Shown: piece after piece, positions 38,200 to 50,248 of the stretch
Numbering within the stretch: position 1 is the first letter of the stretch
Layout: each line of letters starts with the position of its first letter
Assembly: GCA_029582165.1 (NCBI GenBank)
Contig: CM055891.1
Location: 31,412,832-31,476,831 of the forward strand
Direction of reading: 5' to 3'
Source: Portulaca oleracea
Lineage: Eukaryota; Streptophyta; Magnoliopsida; Caryophyllales; Portulacaceae
DNA length: 64,000 nt
Position numbers and translations under genes: made by a program
The notes under the pieces: model-generated
What the model was told of the DNA's origin: nothing
Database searches by the model: none
Seen by the model: only the letters and a program-made list of their open reading frames with translations

Positions 38200-39672
38200 A
38201 TGTCTTTCCAAAAAGAGCTCGATCAATGGATTCTTTCTCTTTCATTCGCTGAGAAAGAAGAGTTGAAAAGATACAACTTACATACCCTAATTAGCACAGG
38301 CAAGTAAGGTTAATGTGGGATTTCCTTAGAGCGCCTTCAATGCAGGACCTGAACTCCACTTGTTTAGGTTTGGGGAAAAAGAATTGTGTCCTCTCCCTGA
38401 AGAATTCGGCGCAATATTAGGTTTTAAGTTTACCTCCACACCAGTCGTCCCAACTTCCTCCAAAAATACCGCACCTAGGTACACTTCTCTCCTAGGCTTA
38501 GGAAGAAATGACTTAGAGAAAATCTTAGAGGGTGAAAGAGTGAACTTTCTGCCCTTAATTTCCATGTTCAAAGAAGCGAACACGTTGAGAGAAAGTTAGG
38601 GCCCTAACCCTATGCTTACTAGGTGGCTTGTTTCTACCATGGCGGCATGGCAGTCTGCTTCTTTGATCAACATTAGCGAAAGCCTCCGCGATGACCAAAA
38701 TCTAGCACCGATGATAGTAGTGAGACTATCACGTACTGGATCGGCTTTATGAATCGAACTGGCGAATTTTGAAGCCCCCGCCGGTAAAATTTTCTACAAT
38801 TCTCCGAAATCCATGCAATTTCGCACCTACCCCAATTCATCGTTCACAAATCCGCGGACTTAGTCCCCGAAAACCGCGTGGACTGATTTATCGGCATCTA
38901 ATTCTCTTCTTCTTTGCAGATATGGTTGATGGAGCATACCCGCTTCTTGGCGCCCCCAAAGAATGAAGCTACCTTCCGGATGACCCAATTTTGCCAACGT
39001 ACCCGCAAACACAAGGAACGTTCGACGGACAAGTGGCTGAAATGGTTCATCGAAGAAATGATCATCAAGTGGCACATTACCTGGTGGAGAATAAGAGAAG
39101 TAGTCACCGTCGACCATCGATGCCCATTCGTGAGACTTGTGGGCTTAACACATACAACCTATTACTTCCCTGAGCGAGCCAGGCGTCAAATCAGAAGGAA
39201 GCAATGGATCCCCTCACTAGACTGCATTCCTCCTAACCCTAAAGCCATCACCAACGACGCTTCTAAAGTTCGATCCTGGCAAGACTACTGGATGAACAGA
39301 CCTATCCTCACTGTTCCCTCAACAGGAGGAAGCACATATGTATCTATGGCGTACCGCCAATGGATAACAGAGACTGATCCTACTGTCAGGAAACGGCTAA
39401 AAGAGCAAGAGGGAAGAGGAATTGACCCATTGTTAACTAGGACTCGCCCTCCAACTACTACAATACGTCCTAGGGAAAGGCCCGTGGTAACCAGGGAACT
39501 TAGGCCTGACGACCCTCCACATCAGCAAGTTACAGAAACAACTGGGAAAGATAAAGAGAAGGCTCCCAGTGACTCGAACATCAAGAAGAGGCCAAGAAGA
39601 ACATCCTCACAGGGTGAAGGGTCAAGGTCTAGTATTGCTCCTGAAGCTGAGAAGAAGCTTAAACAGGACTGA
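38200..39672 (+). pseudogene. DUF7745-like plant gene, antisense inside the retroelement, decayed
   Basis: The ATG at 38200 opens a short frame that stops at 38305. A second open piece (about 38336-38599) contains LFRFGEKELCPLPEEFGAIL, and a third (to about 38783) ends at a GTAAAA donor. After an intron (about 38784-38919, ending TTTGCAG) the last exon 38920-39672 reads IWLMEHTRFL and WWRIREVVTVDHRCPF. The FGE-ELCP-LEEF style and the QLWLLEHL-like block recall the plant-specific domain I remember as DUF7745; its function is unknown. The C-terminus is charged and low in complexity. At least two frameshifts and one stop break the 5' half, while the last exon is fully open over 250 codons. It lies in the same direction as the PMD gene and could have been captured together with it. 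Confidence 0.55.
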
Positions 39673-40637
39673 AGAACTGATGCTGCTTGCCTTTAAATTT
39701 GTATTTTTCTTTTTAGTGTGTTTCGTTTTTTTTTAGATGCTGATGAACGATTTGAGTAGCAAATAAATTCGCATGCTCTTTCTTTTTGCTATTTGGAAAT
39801 AATAATAAAGAATCATATTTCTTGAAATTCCCTAGAATTTTCTACCATATATGTGAAATTCGCGAGAATTTCTGCACATAGAAAATTTAATTCCCCTCAA
39901 AATAATGTGAAATCCGCACAGACTTTCACATTATGAAGGAAACCTAAAAAAGAGAAAGAAAGAGAAAAAGAAAACAAGCCGGGGAAAGGTGAACTCCGCG
40001 CATCTACGCTAAGCTGCCGAGAAAATATCGGTGAGTATTTTGAGTATCTGATCGCGAGAATTTGAAAACAAAGGAAGTCCAAAAACATGAATCGCGGATC
40101 GCTTCGAGTTGCTCTCAAACTGAGTACTTCAGGTCAAAACGTAACTCCGCATAGAATCACCGAAGAAACTTTGGCCCCGAAAATGGAGGAATCCGCGCGG
40201 ATTTGGCCCAAAACGGCTCCAAAATAGAATACGAGTATCTTAAACAAGAAAATCCGCGCGGATCCTGTGAGGGTTCAAAGCCCAATATTGAAATGAACCG
40301 GGAAAACCTAAAGTCAAAAAGTCCAATTTTGACATCTGAAGGTCCGCGAAGATCTCCTGGAACTTGGATTTTTGAAAAATCGAGCCTTATGTTTTATTTC
40401 AAGTGCCATTGAACCCGCGAGAGTTCAATGTTGCTTTTAAAACAGAAAGTCAAAAATTAGGGAAATTTCAATTGGTGAGGCCGGGCTTTTCAGAAAGCTT
40501 CCTACGTATCCACAATGTGCGGAATCAGGCCATCGTAGTTCAAGAAAAGTAAATCAGTTGCTGGACAAATGGGCCAGTAGCTGATTCTTATAAAGTTGCT
40601 GGTTTTAATTACCAGTTGCTATGTCCACTTTTACCCT
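39673..40637. other. Spacer between the antisense genes and pol
   Basis: The 3' ends of pol (minus) and of the DUF7745-like gene (plus) face each other here. No gene is visible. ATCCGCGC words, including the palindromic form TCCGCGCGGAT near 40191 and 40252, are frequent between 39900 and 40350. Confidence 0.5.
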
Positions 40638-41783
40638 TTATGCATAAAACTTCTTAAGTTGATCTAAGTTTGTCAGCTGAACGCATTCTTCCCCTTCCAG
40701 ATCTACTAATCTTACCGCCCCTCCGGGAAGAATTTCCTTTATGATGTAAGGTCCCATCCAATTGGGCCTAAACTTCCCTCTTGGGTCCTGAATAGGTGCC
40801 CGTATCTCCTTCAAAACCATGTCACCCTCTCCAAGGTCCTTTAGTTTGACCTTCCTATTAAATGCCCTGGACACACGATTCTGGTATATCTGGACATTGT
40901 GCATGGCTCTGAGTCTTCTTTCATCGATGTTGACTAGCTCTTCATACCTAGCCTTAGCCCATTCCGCTTCCGGAATCTGACTCTCTGCTATAATCCGTAA
41001 TGACGGTATTGCTACCTCTACTGGCAATACCGCTTCCATTCCGTATACCAAGGAGTAAGGAGTTGCTCCGGTGGATGTACGAATAGAAGTTCGATAACCC
41101 CATAAGGCAAAAGGTAGTTTATCAGGCCAATCCTTTTAAGAAGAAGCCATTTTCTCTACTATCCTAGTGAGATTTTTGTTAGCCGCCTCAACCGCTCCAT
41201 TGGTTTGAGGTCGATATACCGAAGATCTACGATGTTGGATCTTGTATTTTGCTAACAATTCCGTCGTCTCTTTCTTGAAGTGAACCCCATTATCACTTAT
41301 CAATTCGTGTGGAACCCCATAACGGCATATTATGTTTCTAAGTATGAATTTGGCTACGTGCTTAGAAGTTAGTTTAGCATAGGATGCCGCTTCCACCCAT
41401 TTTGTGAAGTAGTCCATAACTACAAGCACATATTCGTGTCCTCCCGTTCCTTTAGGAGTCACCTTCCCTATGATATCAATGCCCTAAACTGAAAATGGCC
41501 ATGGCGAGGTTAACGTGGTCAAAAATGACGGGGGTTGGTGTTGCAAGTTCGCATAGATTTGACACTTGTAGCACCGTTTTACATAGTCGTGACAGTCAGC
41601 TTCCATAGTCGACCAGTAATACCCCATCCTTTGAACCTTCTTGGACAACATCCGTCCATTCATATGCGGGCCACATTCTCCCCCATGAACTTCCTTCATC
41701 AAGTTCTGAGCTTCACTCTGTTCTAAACAAAGCAAATTGATACCCATGTCCGTCTTTTTGTACAACTGATCTGAATCAAACAA
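40638..41783 (-). pseudogene. Tat/Ogre-like integrase (broken)
   Basis: Reads right to left: the HHCC zinc region (EVHGGECGPHMNG ... CYKCQIYAN), the catalytic core with Asp in GIDIIGKV, Asp in LISDNGVHF and Glu in TNGAVEAANK, then the C-terminal domain with VYGMEAVLPVEV and GPYIIKEILPGG. Two stops cut it: one just before GIDII (41483-41486 region, Trp position) and one after KMASS (about 41133-41138). Otherwise the frame is continuous. The product would insert the element into host DNA. Confidence 0.85.
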
Positions 41784-44333
41784 TACTGCGCTAAGAGTCT
41801 GATTGCTCTTTGTGATCTTGTGGTAGAATCCTCAGGGTAAACCCCTTTGGTGAGGTATTGGTAGATGTCATGATACCAACAAGTCGAGTCTATCTCACAA
41901 ACTTCCAAAGAATAAACATAAGCTGGTTGACTTCTTCTCTCTATGCATATCGGCATAGACACAACTCCTCTCGGGATATTTAGCAAGGATGACAGCTTTG
42001 CTAATGCATCAGCTAACTCATTATGCTCCCGAGGTAAATAGGTGAACACTACTTGATCAAAGTGTTCTGCTAAATCCCTTACGTAAGCTTGGTAAGGTGC
42101 CAAAGCTTCGTTCTTCACCCTCCACTTATTGCACACTTGATTTATTATAAGGCTCGAATCACCAAATATCCTTATGCACTTTATGTCCATTTCCACGGCA
42201 GCCTGCATGCCAATGATACACGCCTCATATTCAGCTACATTATTTGTCGCCTCAAAATCTAACTTCACGGAAATAGGAGTATGGGCTCCTTCGGGTGAAA
42301 TCAAAATGATTCCTACAAGATCCACTTTGGTTGGAAGCTCCATCAAAATACATTTCCCATGTTTCTTTCTGTGTTTGAAATACTTCTTCATCGGGAAAAT
42401 CTAACTTTTCTTCACTAGCCTCCTCAACAGGTAAATCTGCCAAAAAATCTGCGACTACTCTTCCTTTTATGGCTTTTTGTGGAACAAATTGTAAGTCGAA
42501 CTCCGATAACATAACCATCCACCGAGCTACTCTACTATTGACCAGTGGCTGTTCCATCAGGTACTTGAGAGGATTCATGAATGCGGTCACATGCACGGTA
42601 TGCGCAAGCATGTAGTGACGTAATTTCCTCGTTGCCCAAACTAAGGCAAGGGACAATCTTTCAATGTTGGAGTACCGGGTCTCATATTCCAAGAATTTCT
42701 TGCTTAAGTAGTAAATTGCTCGCTCTTCGCCATCGTATCTTTGAGCTAGCATAGCCCCCATTGCTGACTCAGTGATTGTTAGGTACAACAATAAAGGCTT
42801 TTCAGGTACTGGTGGAACTAAAACAGGCGGATTAGCCAAGTATTCTTTAATTTTGTCAAAAGCTGCTTGACATTTTTCATCCCACTCAGATTTGACCCTT
42901 TTCCTCAACTTCTTAAATATAGGGTCACAAATCATGGTTAATTTCGAAATGAACCGGCTTATGTACTGCAATCGTCCGAGGAAACCCCTTATCTCCTTCT
43001 CTGTCTTAGGCGGTGGCATTTCCTGTATCGCCTTGATCTTTGCTGGATCAACCTCGATTCCCCTAGAGCTCACTACAAAACCCAATAACCTGCCTGACGT
43101 CACTCCAAAAGCACACTTCTGAGGGTTTAACCTCATTCCGTATTTCCGCAGCCTATGGAAGAATCTTCTAAGGCTATCCAAGTGTGTGTCACGGTTAACG
43201 GACTTGATGATCATGTCGTCTACGTAAACCTCTGCCTCTTTATGCATCATATCATGCAATAATGTGGTGGCTGTCCTCTGATAGGTCGCCCCTGCATTTT
43301 TCAACCCGAATGGCATCACTACATAACAGAATGTACCCCAATGTGTGATGAACGTCGTCTTCTCCATATCCTCTTCAGCCATCTTTACCTGATTGTAACC
43401 TGAATACCCATCCATAAATGAAAGAAGGGCATGTCCACAGGTGTTGTCTACCAAAACATCGATATGAGGTAAAGGAAAGTCATCCTTCGGACTTGCCTTG
43501 TTTAAATCTCTAAAATCTACGCACATCCGAACTCTCCTATCTTTCTTTGGAACCGGGACTACATTAGCTATCCAGTGTGGATATTCTGACACCCTAATGA
43601 AGCCTACCTTCAACTGCTTCTCGACTTCCTCCTTAATCTTCAACGCTCACTCCGGTTTCATCCGCCTAAGCTTCTGTTTAACCGGTTTAGCGTCAGGGTA
43701 AAGCGGAATTCTGTGTTCAGCTATTTCTCGGTCTATACCTGGCATATCTTGATATGACCAGGCAAAGACATCTACAAATTCTCGTAAGAGAAGAGTAAAG
43801 TGCTCTTGCTCCCTGATGGTTAAAAATTTCCCAATTTTGGTTGATTTAGGCTCTTCGGGTGTACCTAGATTTACTTCTATAGTTTCTTCAATTACGGAAA
43901 TTCGATTTTCATGTTTCTCTACGGCTTTTAAAAGATCTTTAGGAATTTCTGATTCGTTTACAGCATCTTGATTATTTTCATTAGAGGCGAAGCAGTTCAG
44001 GGACGGGGGATAAGAAGAGTCATAAGCAAACGAGTTCATTTCATTGAATTCAGAAACAAGAACATCAATAGGTGACTCAACAGACCCCCCAGAAGTAGAT
44101 GCAACAGACTGATTAAGCTTAAAACCTGACTCTAAGACAGACTCAGAAAATGGAACAACAACAGGATTGACACTATACTCTGACCCGAGCACTGATTCTC
44201 CTAAAGCTAACACAAACTCCTTATCTCCTTTGGCCGACACCCAGGTAACTTGCTTGGTTTCCTGACCCCATGTAGCGATGAGCTTAGTAGGATCGAAATC
44301 CATGCTTGATAGGGCCAAGGAAAGTGCCTCCAC
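41784..44333 (-). pseudogene. Tat/Ogre-like reverse transcriptase with two RNase H domains (broken)
   Basis: The N-terminal part (44333-43650) ends PVKQKLRRMKPE and then TGA at 43647-43649, where the family has Trp. The RT palm follows with RMCVDFRDLNKASP, FMDGYSGYNQ and the catalytic YVDDMI (Asp-Asp), then the connection block IRGFLGRLQYISRFI. The first RNase H region contains ITESAMGAMLAQ. The second RNase H begins YFDGASNQ, and a frameshift near 42300 moves to the frame with EYEA, FGDSSL and NELADALAKL, which supply the other acidic residues. Two RNase H domains are typical of the Tat/Ogre lineage. The protein would copy RNA to DNA, but this copy cannot make it in one piece. Confidence 0.87.
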
Positions 44334-44347
44334 AGGTTTCTCCTCTC

Positions 44348-45580
44348 TCAGGCTTCGACCAACAACATTCCAAAGATGTTACTCCCTGCTAGATGAGTCC
44401 ATTCTAGTGGGGTCTTGTTCTCCCTTGCAGGTGTGAACAATTCTTCTTCGAGTAGCATGCAGTCGTTGAAGATCTCTAAACCTGGAACTAAGATGCCCTT
44501 GCTCTTCAAATAGTAGGGCTCCGGAAAACCAAAGTAAGGGAAAGGATCTCCTTCCCTCATGAACTGGCCATTAAGCGTGAGTGGATACGGCTTTGTGCTA
44601 TAAAGCGATATTGGCTCACCTCTCCTAATTCTCCTAATCTTCTTAGCTAATCTCCTCTCTTCCTCTGTTGGAATGTAGCCTAAACCAAAGTGGTAGCTCC
44701 CTCCTTGAGTCAAGGGAAAAGATGTAGGTCCTTGAGCTCTTCTTCCCAAAGGTAACCCGGGAAAGTATCCATGTTGCTTCAAAATTGCGTTCACCTTCCT
44801 GTTGGAATAAGGATCGAAGTCCAAAGGTGCTTCTTCCTTCTCCAAGGTAGCTACGATATCGAAATGGTGAAACTCCTCGCCTCGAGTTGTGTTCTATCTC
44901 GATCATAGGTTTCTTTGAAGTAATCACAGCTGCCAACTCCTCCCCTTCGACTGTTACCACCTGCCCCTTAACCATCATCTTCACCTTCTGATGTAGAGTA
45001 GATGACACCGCTTGTTGTGCATGCAACCAAGGGCGTCCTAACAAAAGGTTAAATGATGCCGGAATATCCAACACTAGAAACTCAACATTGTTGGAAATTG
45101 TATCCATAGTAATTCCAGAATGCAATGAACCCAAAATTGCCTAGGAGTGTTGTCGTAGGCCCTAAGTTGAATGGCTCCGGGTAAGTGATGGGATTGAATC
45201 CTCGCCTTCCGTGTCCCTCCATGGACGATGTTCACCGTAGATCCGTTGTCCACCAATACTAAGGGTATCACCTTCGCACAACCCACGCCAAGTATAAGGC
45301 CTTGTTGTGTGCAAGACCTTCCTTAGGCAAATCCTCATCACCAAAAGTTATGGTATTCCCGCGGATGTGACAAAAGATACTATTTCTTCGGGCGTAGTTT
45401 CAGGTGATACTTCCAATTTGCTCAAAGCCTCGATCAGGGCTTGCCTGTGCTTTTGTGAAGCTGCCAACAATTGCCATACCGTAACATCCATCTTCAATCT
45501 CTTCAACTGCTTTAACATCAAATCCTCCTCCGGAACGGGGATCACCACCTCTCCTACCTTCTCCTTCCCCTTGTCTTGAG
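44348..45580 (-). pseudogene. Tat/Ogre-like protease region (broken)
   Basis: From right to left: a helical block (VWQLLAASQKHRQALIEALS), the protease active site LVDNGSTVNI near 45245, the segment FLVLDIPASFNLLLGRPWLH near 45060, and a G-patch-like segment (PGLPLGRRAQG, then GLGYIPTEEE) at 44845-44640. The frame changes several times between these parts, so several frameshifts are present. Some of the interruption could be an intron, since Ogre elements splice between protease and RT; I cannot decide from sequence alone. Confidence 0.75.
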
Positions 45581-47140
45581 GTCGACTTGGGAAGGGCCTC
45601 CTTGATGATTATGGCGCTCGACCTTGTTAGGAAAGTAACATCCGAGTTTTGACCTCTCCGATTCTTTGTTCCCAAAAGTCCTTGTCTCCATCGTAATCCC
45701 AAAAGTCGCCTGCATGGCCTTCTCGCATGAGGCTCACCATAGACATCTTCCTCGTCACTAGCCCATAAACCGTTGACCTCATGGCCTCCGTGAAGTAATG
45801 CATGATGTAAGTTGACTTCTTTGCATCGCAATGAAATCCGAGGATCCCATTCGCATTCCTCAAACACGCGTGTATATACGCAGTGAACCTAGTGGATTGT
45901 TTGTGTTGCAGGTTTTAGGTTTTTGTGCCTTCGGTAAGGGTAGTTGTTTGGACCTAAACATCTCCTCCATCCTGTTCTTCAAAGTAAAGCACTGTTCGGT
46001 ATCGTGCCCTCGAGCCCTATGGTACTTGCAGAACTTGCCGGCGTCCCAATTCCGTGGCTTCTCTTTTGGCTCCGGCCTTAAGTCGGGAAGAGTAATCATT
46101 CCCTTGCTTAAGAGACGCTCTAAAGCTTGAGCGTACGTAGTGTCTATAGGGGTGTATTCAGTGTAGCGTCAGAGGCATTCACCTCGTTCCCTTGTTGTTG
46201 GATGCAGATGGGCCAGCCGACTTCCTGTTAGTATAGGTGTTCTTCCAGCCCCCAGTTGCAACTCCCTTAGCAAACTCACTTTCTATTTTAGTCCCAGCCA
46301 GTCTTAATGTAGCGAAATCTTTAAGGGGTTGAAACCTCAAATGAGCGTTGTATGACGGTTGTAGACTTCTAATAAGCATGTCTACTTGGTGCTCTTCAGA
46401 TGGTCGGTCCACCATTTGAGTCGCTTTGATCTCCACCGAGCAAAGTAGTCAGAAAGATTCTTTCTCCTCTTGCTTCACTAATTCCATGTCCCTTAAAGTG
46501 ACCGCATGTCTACATTGTAGGAGTGCTGATGTAAGAACTCCTTGCAAAGCAAACTCCATTGTGTAGTCTTGGCTGGACTGAGAGTGTTGTACCATTTCAT
46601 AACATCAGGTCCCAAAGTCCAAGGAAAAATAATGTGATAGATGTCTTCCTCTACCCCCTTCAGCGTCATCGCCCCTAGAAAGTTCCTTACATGCTGATGA
46701 GGGCTCTCAACACCGTGGAACTTAATGTCTGGCATGTTGAACTTAGGGGGAAGCCTTCCCCGAGGCACCGGTGTAAAACCGACATCATCCATAAATTGGT
46801 TGTTGAACAAAGTAGATTCCTTCAACATCTGCTCGATGCGATCTAGTCTCGAATTTGAGACCCCGTGGACTGATCCATCCTTCTCCCTGCCAGATTGATC
46901 AACCTCCCCCATGGGAGGATTCTTCACATTTGAGTTCTTTGCCTCCTCCATGGCATGGATAACAACGTCGATTCTCTGGTTCTGCGCCTCCAGCTGAGCG
47001 TTCATCGAAACTTGCATGTTTAGAATCACATTGGTTAATTGCTCCAAGTCGATTTGAGCCGGGTGGTGGTGGTGGGATGACTTCCTCCCCAAAGATCACC
47101 GCGTGTGGTTGACCCATGCGCCATCATTTGGGTTTGACAT
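45581..47140 (-). pseudogene. Tat/Ogre-like gag with zinc knuckle (broken)
   Basis: The likely start is the ATG at 47140, followed by a frameshift near 47090. The main open part (to 46493) has a coiled region (LDRIEQMLKE) and the retrotransposon gag core (FHGVESPHQHVRNFL ... WYNTLSPAKTTQWSLL). Another shift near 46490 leads to VDMLIRSLQPSYNAHLRF. A zinc knuckle, CKYHRARGHDTEQC, lies at about 46035. Gag packages the RNA in virus-like particles. At least three frame changes prevent a complete product. Confidence 0.8.
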
Positions 47141-48710
47141 GGTTTCATGGATTAATCACTAAACTCTCAACTACTCCTCGGATGTCCCTTCGCCGCCTCG
47201 ATTGGTTACCTCGGATGATACCCGGTCTTCGTTACTGTCGTAATGAATATCGAAGGTTTCCAAACGCCCGGTTTCGTCCCGTTGATAAACCCGAAACCAA
47301 CCTATCCTGTCTTGAAAAGGTGGAGGAATTCAAAGACTCAGCTCAACGCCCTCCTAAAGACACAACATGCAATGGATGATGAATCCTATTTAAACTCCGA
47401 ATAATCGAACTAAGGCTCAAGATCATATGCGAAGCTCGAATAAAACTCTTATGCAGAATGCGGACTCAGGCTCGAAATAACATGTTTAAACCTTATCGGA
47501 CCAAATCCCGAAAGGACTCAGGCCTCTCATAAGGGTTAAACATATTAATCTAGCAGACTAGACTAACTAGAAACCCATTTGGACCACACAAAGGGTAGGC
47601 CCGCTCACAAAATCCGCATGGATCTCATGAGGCCCAACGACTTTAGACAGCCCAAATGTATTTCGGACTCGAAACACCAAGATTCTATGTAAAAGGGAAA
47701 AAACATAAACACAAACGAAGACCCAAAACGACCGACCGGTCTGGCAACATCGAGCCCGAGAGTCCACGCGATCCTCGGGCTTGCGCCCAGTGAGGCCCGC
47801 GCGGATTTTCCGGGCTCAAAATTACTGCCAAGCCCAGATCCCAGCCAAACACAAAACAAGAAAGGGAAAAAAAAAACAACGACCGACACCTAACACACAG
47901 ACAGCCTGATTCAGGCCTGACAATGACCGAGCCCCACAGAAATCCGCGCGGATTTCTGGGGGGCCCATTACCGGGCCTGAATCTGGTTTAGAAAAACAAG
48001 AAAAGAAAACAAACCGGAAGAATTTGGACCACATGTGACCCGGGCCCAACCTGGAATCCGCACGGATTCCCTGGATCTGAGTCCTATGTGGGCCAACTTC
48101 TGACCAGACACCGACCTTCCCCCAATTTAGGCCTGTCAGTAGCCGAGCACAACAGGAATCCCCGCGGATTTCTGGGCTCAAGCCTACTGTCGGGCCTAAA
48201 CCAAGGTCCGTCACACAGAATAGAAAAGATGAAAGAAGACTTCATTTTTAACTTTTTCCTCTAAGTACTATTGCATGGTCTCGGGTTCGAGGATAGGGAA
48301 AAACTCATAGCATACAAATGCAGTTCAATCCTAACCAAGGCCCTACGGTTAGAGTTTAAGGGTCGATTCACTACCGGCTCCTAATTCGTGTCCCGGGTAT
48401 TTGGCCTCCATGGGGTGCATGGAAGGTTAGTACCCCCGGGTTGCTCCTTTTAATCAAGTGGATTAAGGAGTATGGCACGAGGGGGAAAAACAATCACCGG
48501 CTCGGTGAAGGTCTAAGTGGACCCACCTGAGTTGAATGGCTAATGTTTTTCCCGAAATGGTAAGTAAGGATTTTCGTAAACGGTACCTTGTGTGCCCGAC
48601 GAAGGGGAAGGCCCGTGAGATGCAAATAATGCCTAAAGTTAAGAAAACGTGACAACTTTTTTTTTTTAAAAAAGCTAAACCCGACTTTTCAAGTTGTACC
48701 CTCTTATAAG
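47141..48710 (-). other. Long leader of the Tat/Ogre-like element
   Basis: No gene. Between 47600 and 48180 it carries the palindromic form of the element-wide motif: TCCGCGCGGATTT at about 47942, CCGCGCGGATTTTCC at about 47796, and decayed forms at 48056 (GAATCCGCACGGATTCC) and 48158. Confidence 0.6.
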
Positions 48711-48728
48711 TCCCCAGTGGAGTCGCCA
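48711..48728 (-). other. Primer binding site of the Tat/Ogre-like element
   Basis: The minus strand reads TGGCGACTCCACTGGGGA immediately inside the 5' LTR, with a 1-nt spacer. From memory this matches the tRNA-Arg-type primer sites of Ogre/Tat elements. Confidence 0.7.
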
Positions 48729-48729
48729 C

Positions 48730-50243
48730 TGTAGGGCCCGCGGCCCCGGAGGGCACGGTCCCCCACGGAGGGTCGATTCGACGTAGGGTTGCTTATCTTT
48801 AAAAAGGGACGAATTTAAGATTTTTGGCTTTTCGAGGAAGTTTTCGGATTGTGGTATTTTATTTAATCTCGCCTAATTCAGATTTCCGGGCATATGAGGA
48901 TAAATAGGCCGAAAAAAACTAAAAAAAATGGACCAGGCGACCAACGGGATCCGCGCCTCAAATTTTAGTCTTTTAGGGCCGACTCGCCTGAATTAGAGAC
49001 GGAAAATACCACGAGCCCATCAAGCAAATCTGCGCGGATCTCGCTGATGGATCAAGGGTATTTTCCGGCCCAAAATTCAAACAGGCCTGAAAATCGCTCA
49101 TATATACGAAAATACAAATCGGATGAAAAAAAAAACTAAAATACCGAAAATAAAGAAGTCGCCAGTTAATTTTATAAAAATTAACAAAAATAAAGATGAC
49201 TCCGGTCTCGAACCGAGATTCGGATTCGGGGGTAAAGGTGTCGGTGTAGGGTAATGCCCTTGCACCGCCCGCCGAAGCGGCCTTTACTAGGTCGGGTTTT
49301 TGCATGAGGAACAAATAAAAGAAGTTGTCACAAAGTTAATAAAAAAAACATGCAATTGAATTAACGACAAGGATAAAGAGCTAGTATCAACGCACAAAGT
49401 AAAGAAAACAAAATAAAAAAAACATAGGACGGGGCGTCGGGCTTACATTGTTACATCATTTAAGAAAAACTCAAAACTGAAAGAAACAGTAGGGGTATAC
49501 CAAGATCCGCGTGGACCTGTGCAGCCGGGTAAAATTCGGAGTCCGAAGACGGCCCGGGAAACCTTCACAGCCCAGAGCTTGTAATAACAGAATTCTCTCC
49601 CTGGTGCTCTCAGTTTCCTCTTCGGATCAAAAACCAAATTTTCCAAAACCCTTCTCCCCTTTTTCCTTCAAAAAAAATCTGCGCGGATCCTTAAATAAGC
49701 AACCGGTGTTTGCAGTTGGCAGCAGTTGCCTCCCTCTTCGCAGAAATCCGCACAACTCCCAGCGGTTATGGGGGAGTTGGCTGGTTAACTTAACTGTCGA
49801 ATAACTGCTGGAGAAACTGCTCTGAATTTGCGCCATCTTTCTTGACCCGAATCTGCGCGGATTTCCGGATCCTGCCTGAATCCGGATTTGGCTCTCTCCA
49901 CTTGGGCCAGATTAATGAAATCCGCGCGGATCATGTTATTTTGGCCCAAATGTGATAAATCTGCGCCCTTCCATATTTGGGCCCAAATTCCATAAATCCG
50001 CCCAACTTTGTGTTTTTTTGGCCCAAAAAACCAGCAAATCCGCGCCATCCTCCCGAATTTGGCCCAAATTATAAAAATCTGCAAATTTCATATTTTGGCT
50101 TCAAATTCCGGAAATCCGCGCAAATTCAATATTTTGGGCCAGTCTTCAATTTTGGCCCAAACTAGGGAAATCCGCGTGAACCTTCATTATCTCGTCCCCC
50201 GGGTTAAGCTGAAAATCTGTCTGACCCATTTTCGGTGTCTACA
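48730..50243 (-). repeat. 5' LTR of the Tat/Ogre-like element
   Basis: Same length (1514 bp) and ends as 31245-32758. By eye about eight substitutions separate the two, several of them C/T or G/A within the CCGCGC words (such as CCGCGC against CTGCGC near 49030). The element promoter should lie here. Confidence 0.93.
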
Positions 50244-50248
50244 TATAT

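Larger units (their letters stand above)
31245..50243 (-). mobile_element. Tat/Ogre-like Ty3/gypsy element (inner layer) with two antisense genes
   Basis: A 19-kb element with 1514-bp LTRs on both sides and TATAT duplications at 31240-31244 and 50244-50248. It reads right to left: 5' LTR, primer site, long leader, gag, zinc knuckle, protease, RT, RNase H, a second (archaeal-type) RNase H, integrase, then 7.9 kb with two plus-strand genes, then the 3' LTR. The double RNase H, the protease block ending SFNLLLGRPW and the RT style place it in the Tat/Ogre lineage, from memory of these families. By eye the LTRs differ at about eight bases, largely C/T or G/A changes. The coding regions are full of stops and frameshifts, so this copy was probably moved by proteins from another element. 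Confidence 0.87.

Noticed and set aside
47567..48214. Possible extra ORF1 of the Ogre type in the leader of the inner element
   Set aside because: Frames there are short, rich in Gly/Phe/Arg and made from the palindromic repeats; no ORF1-like protein can be supported.
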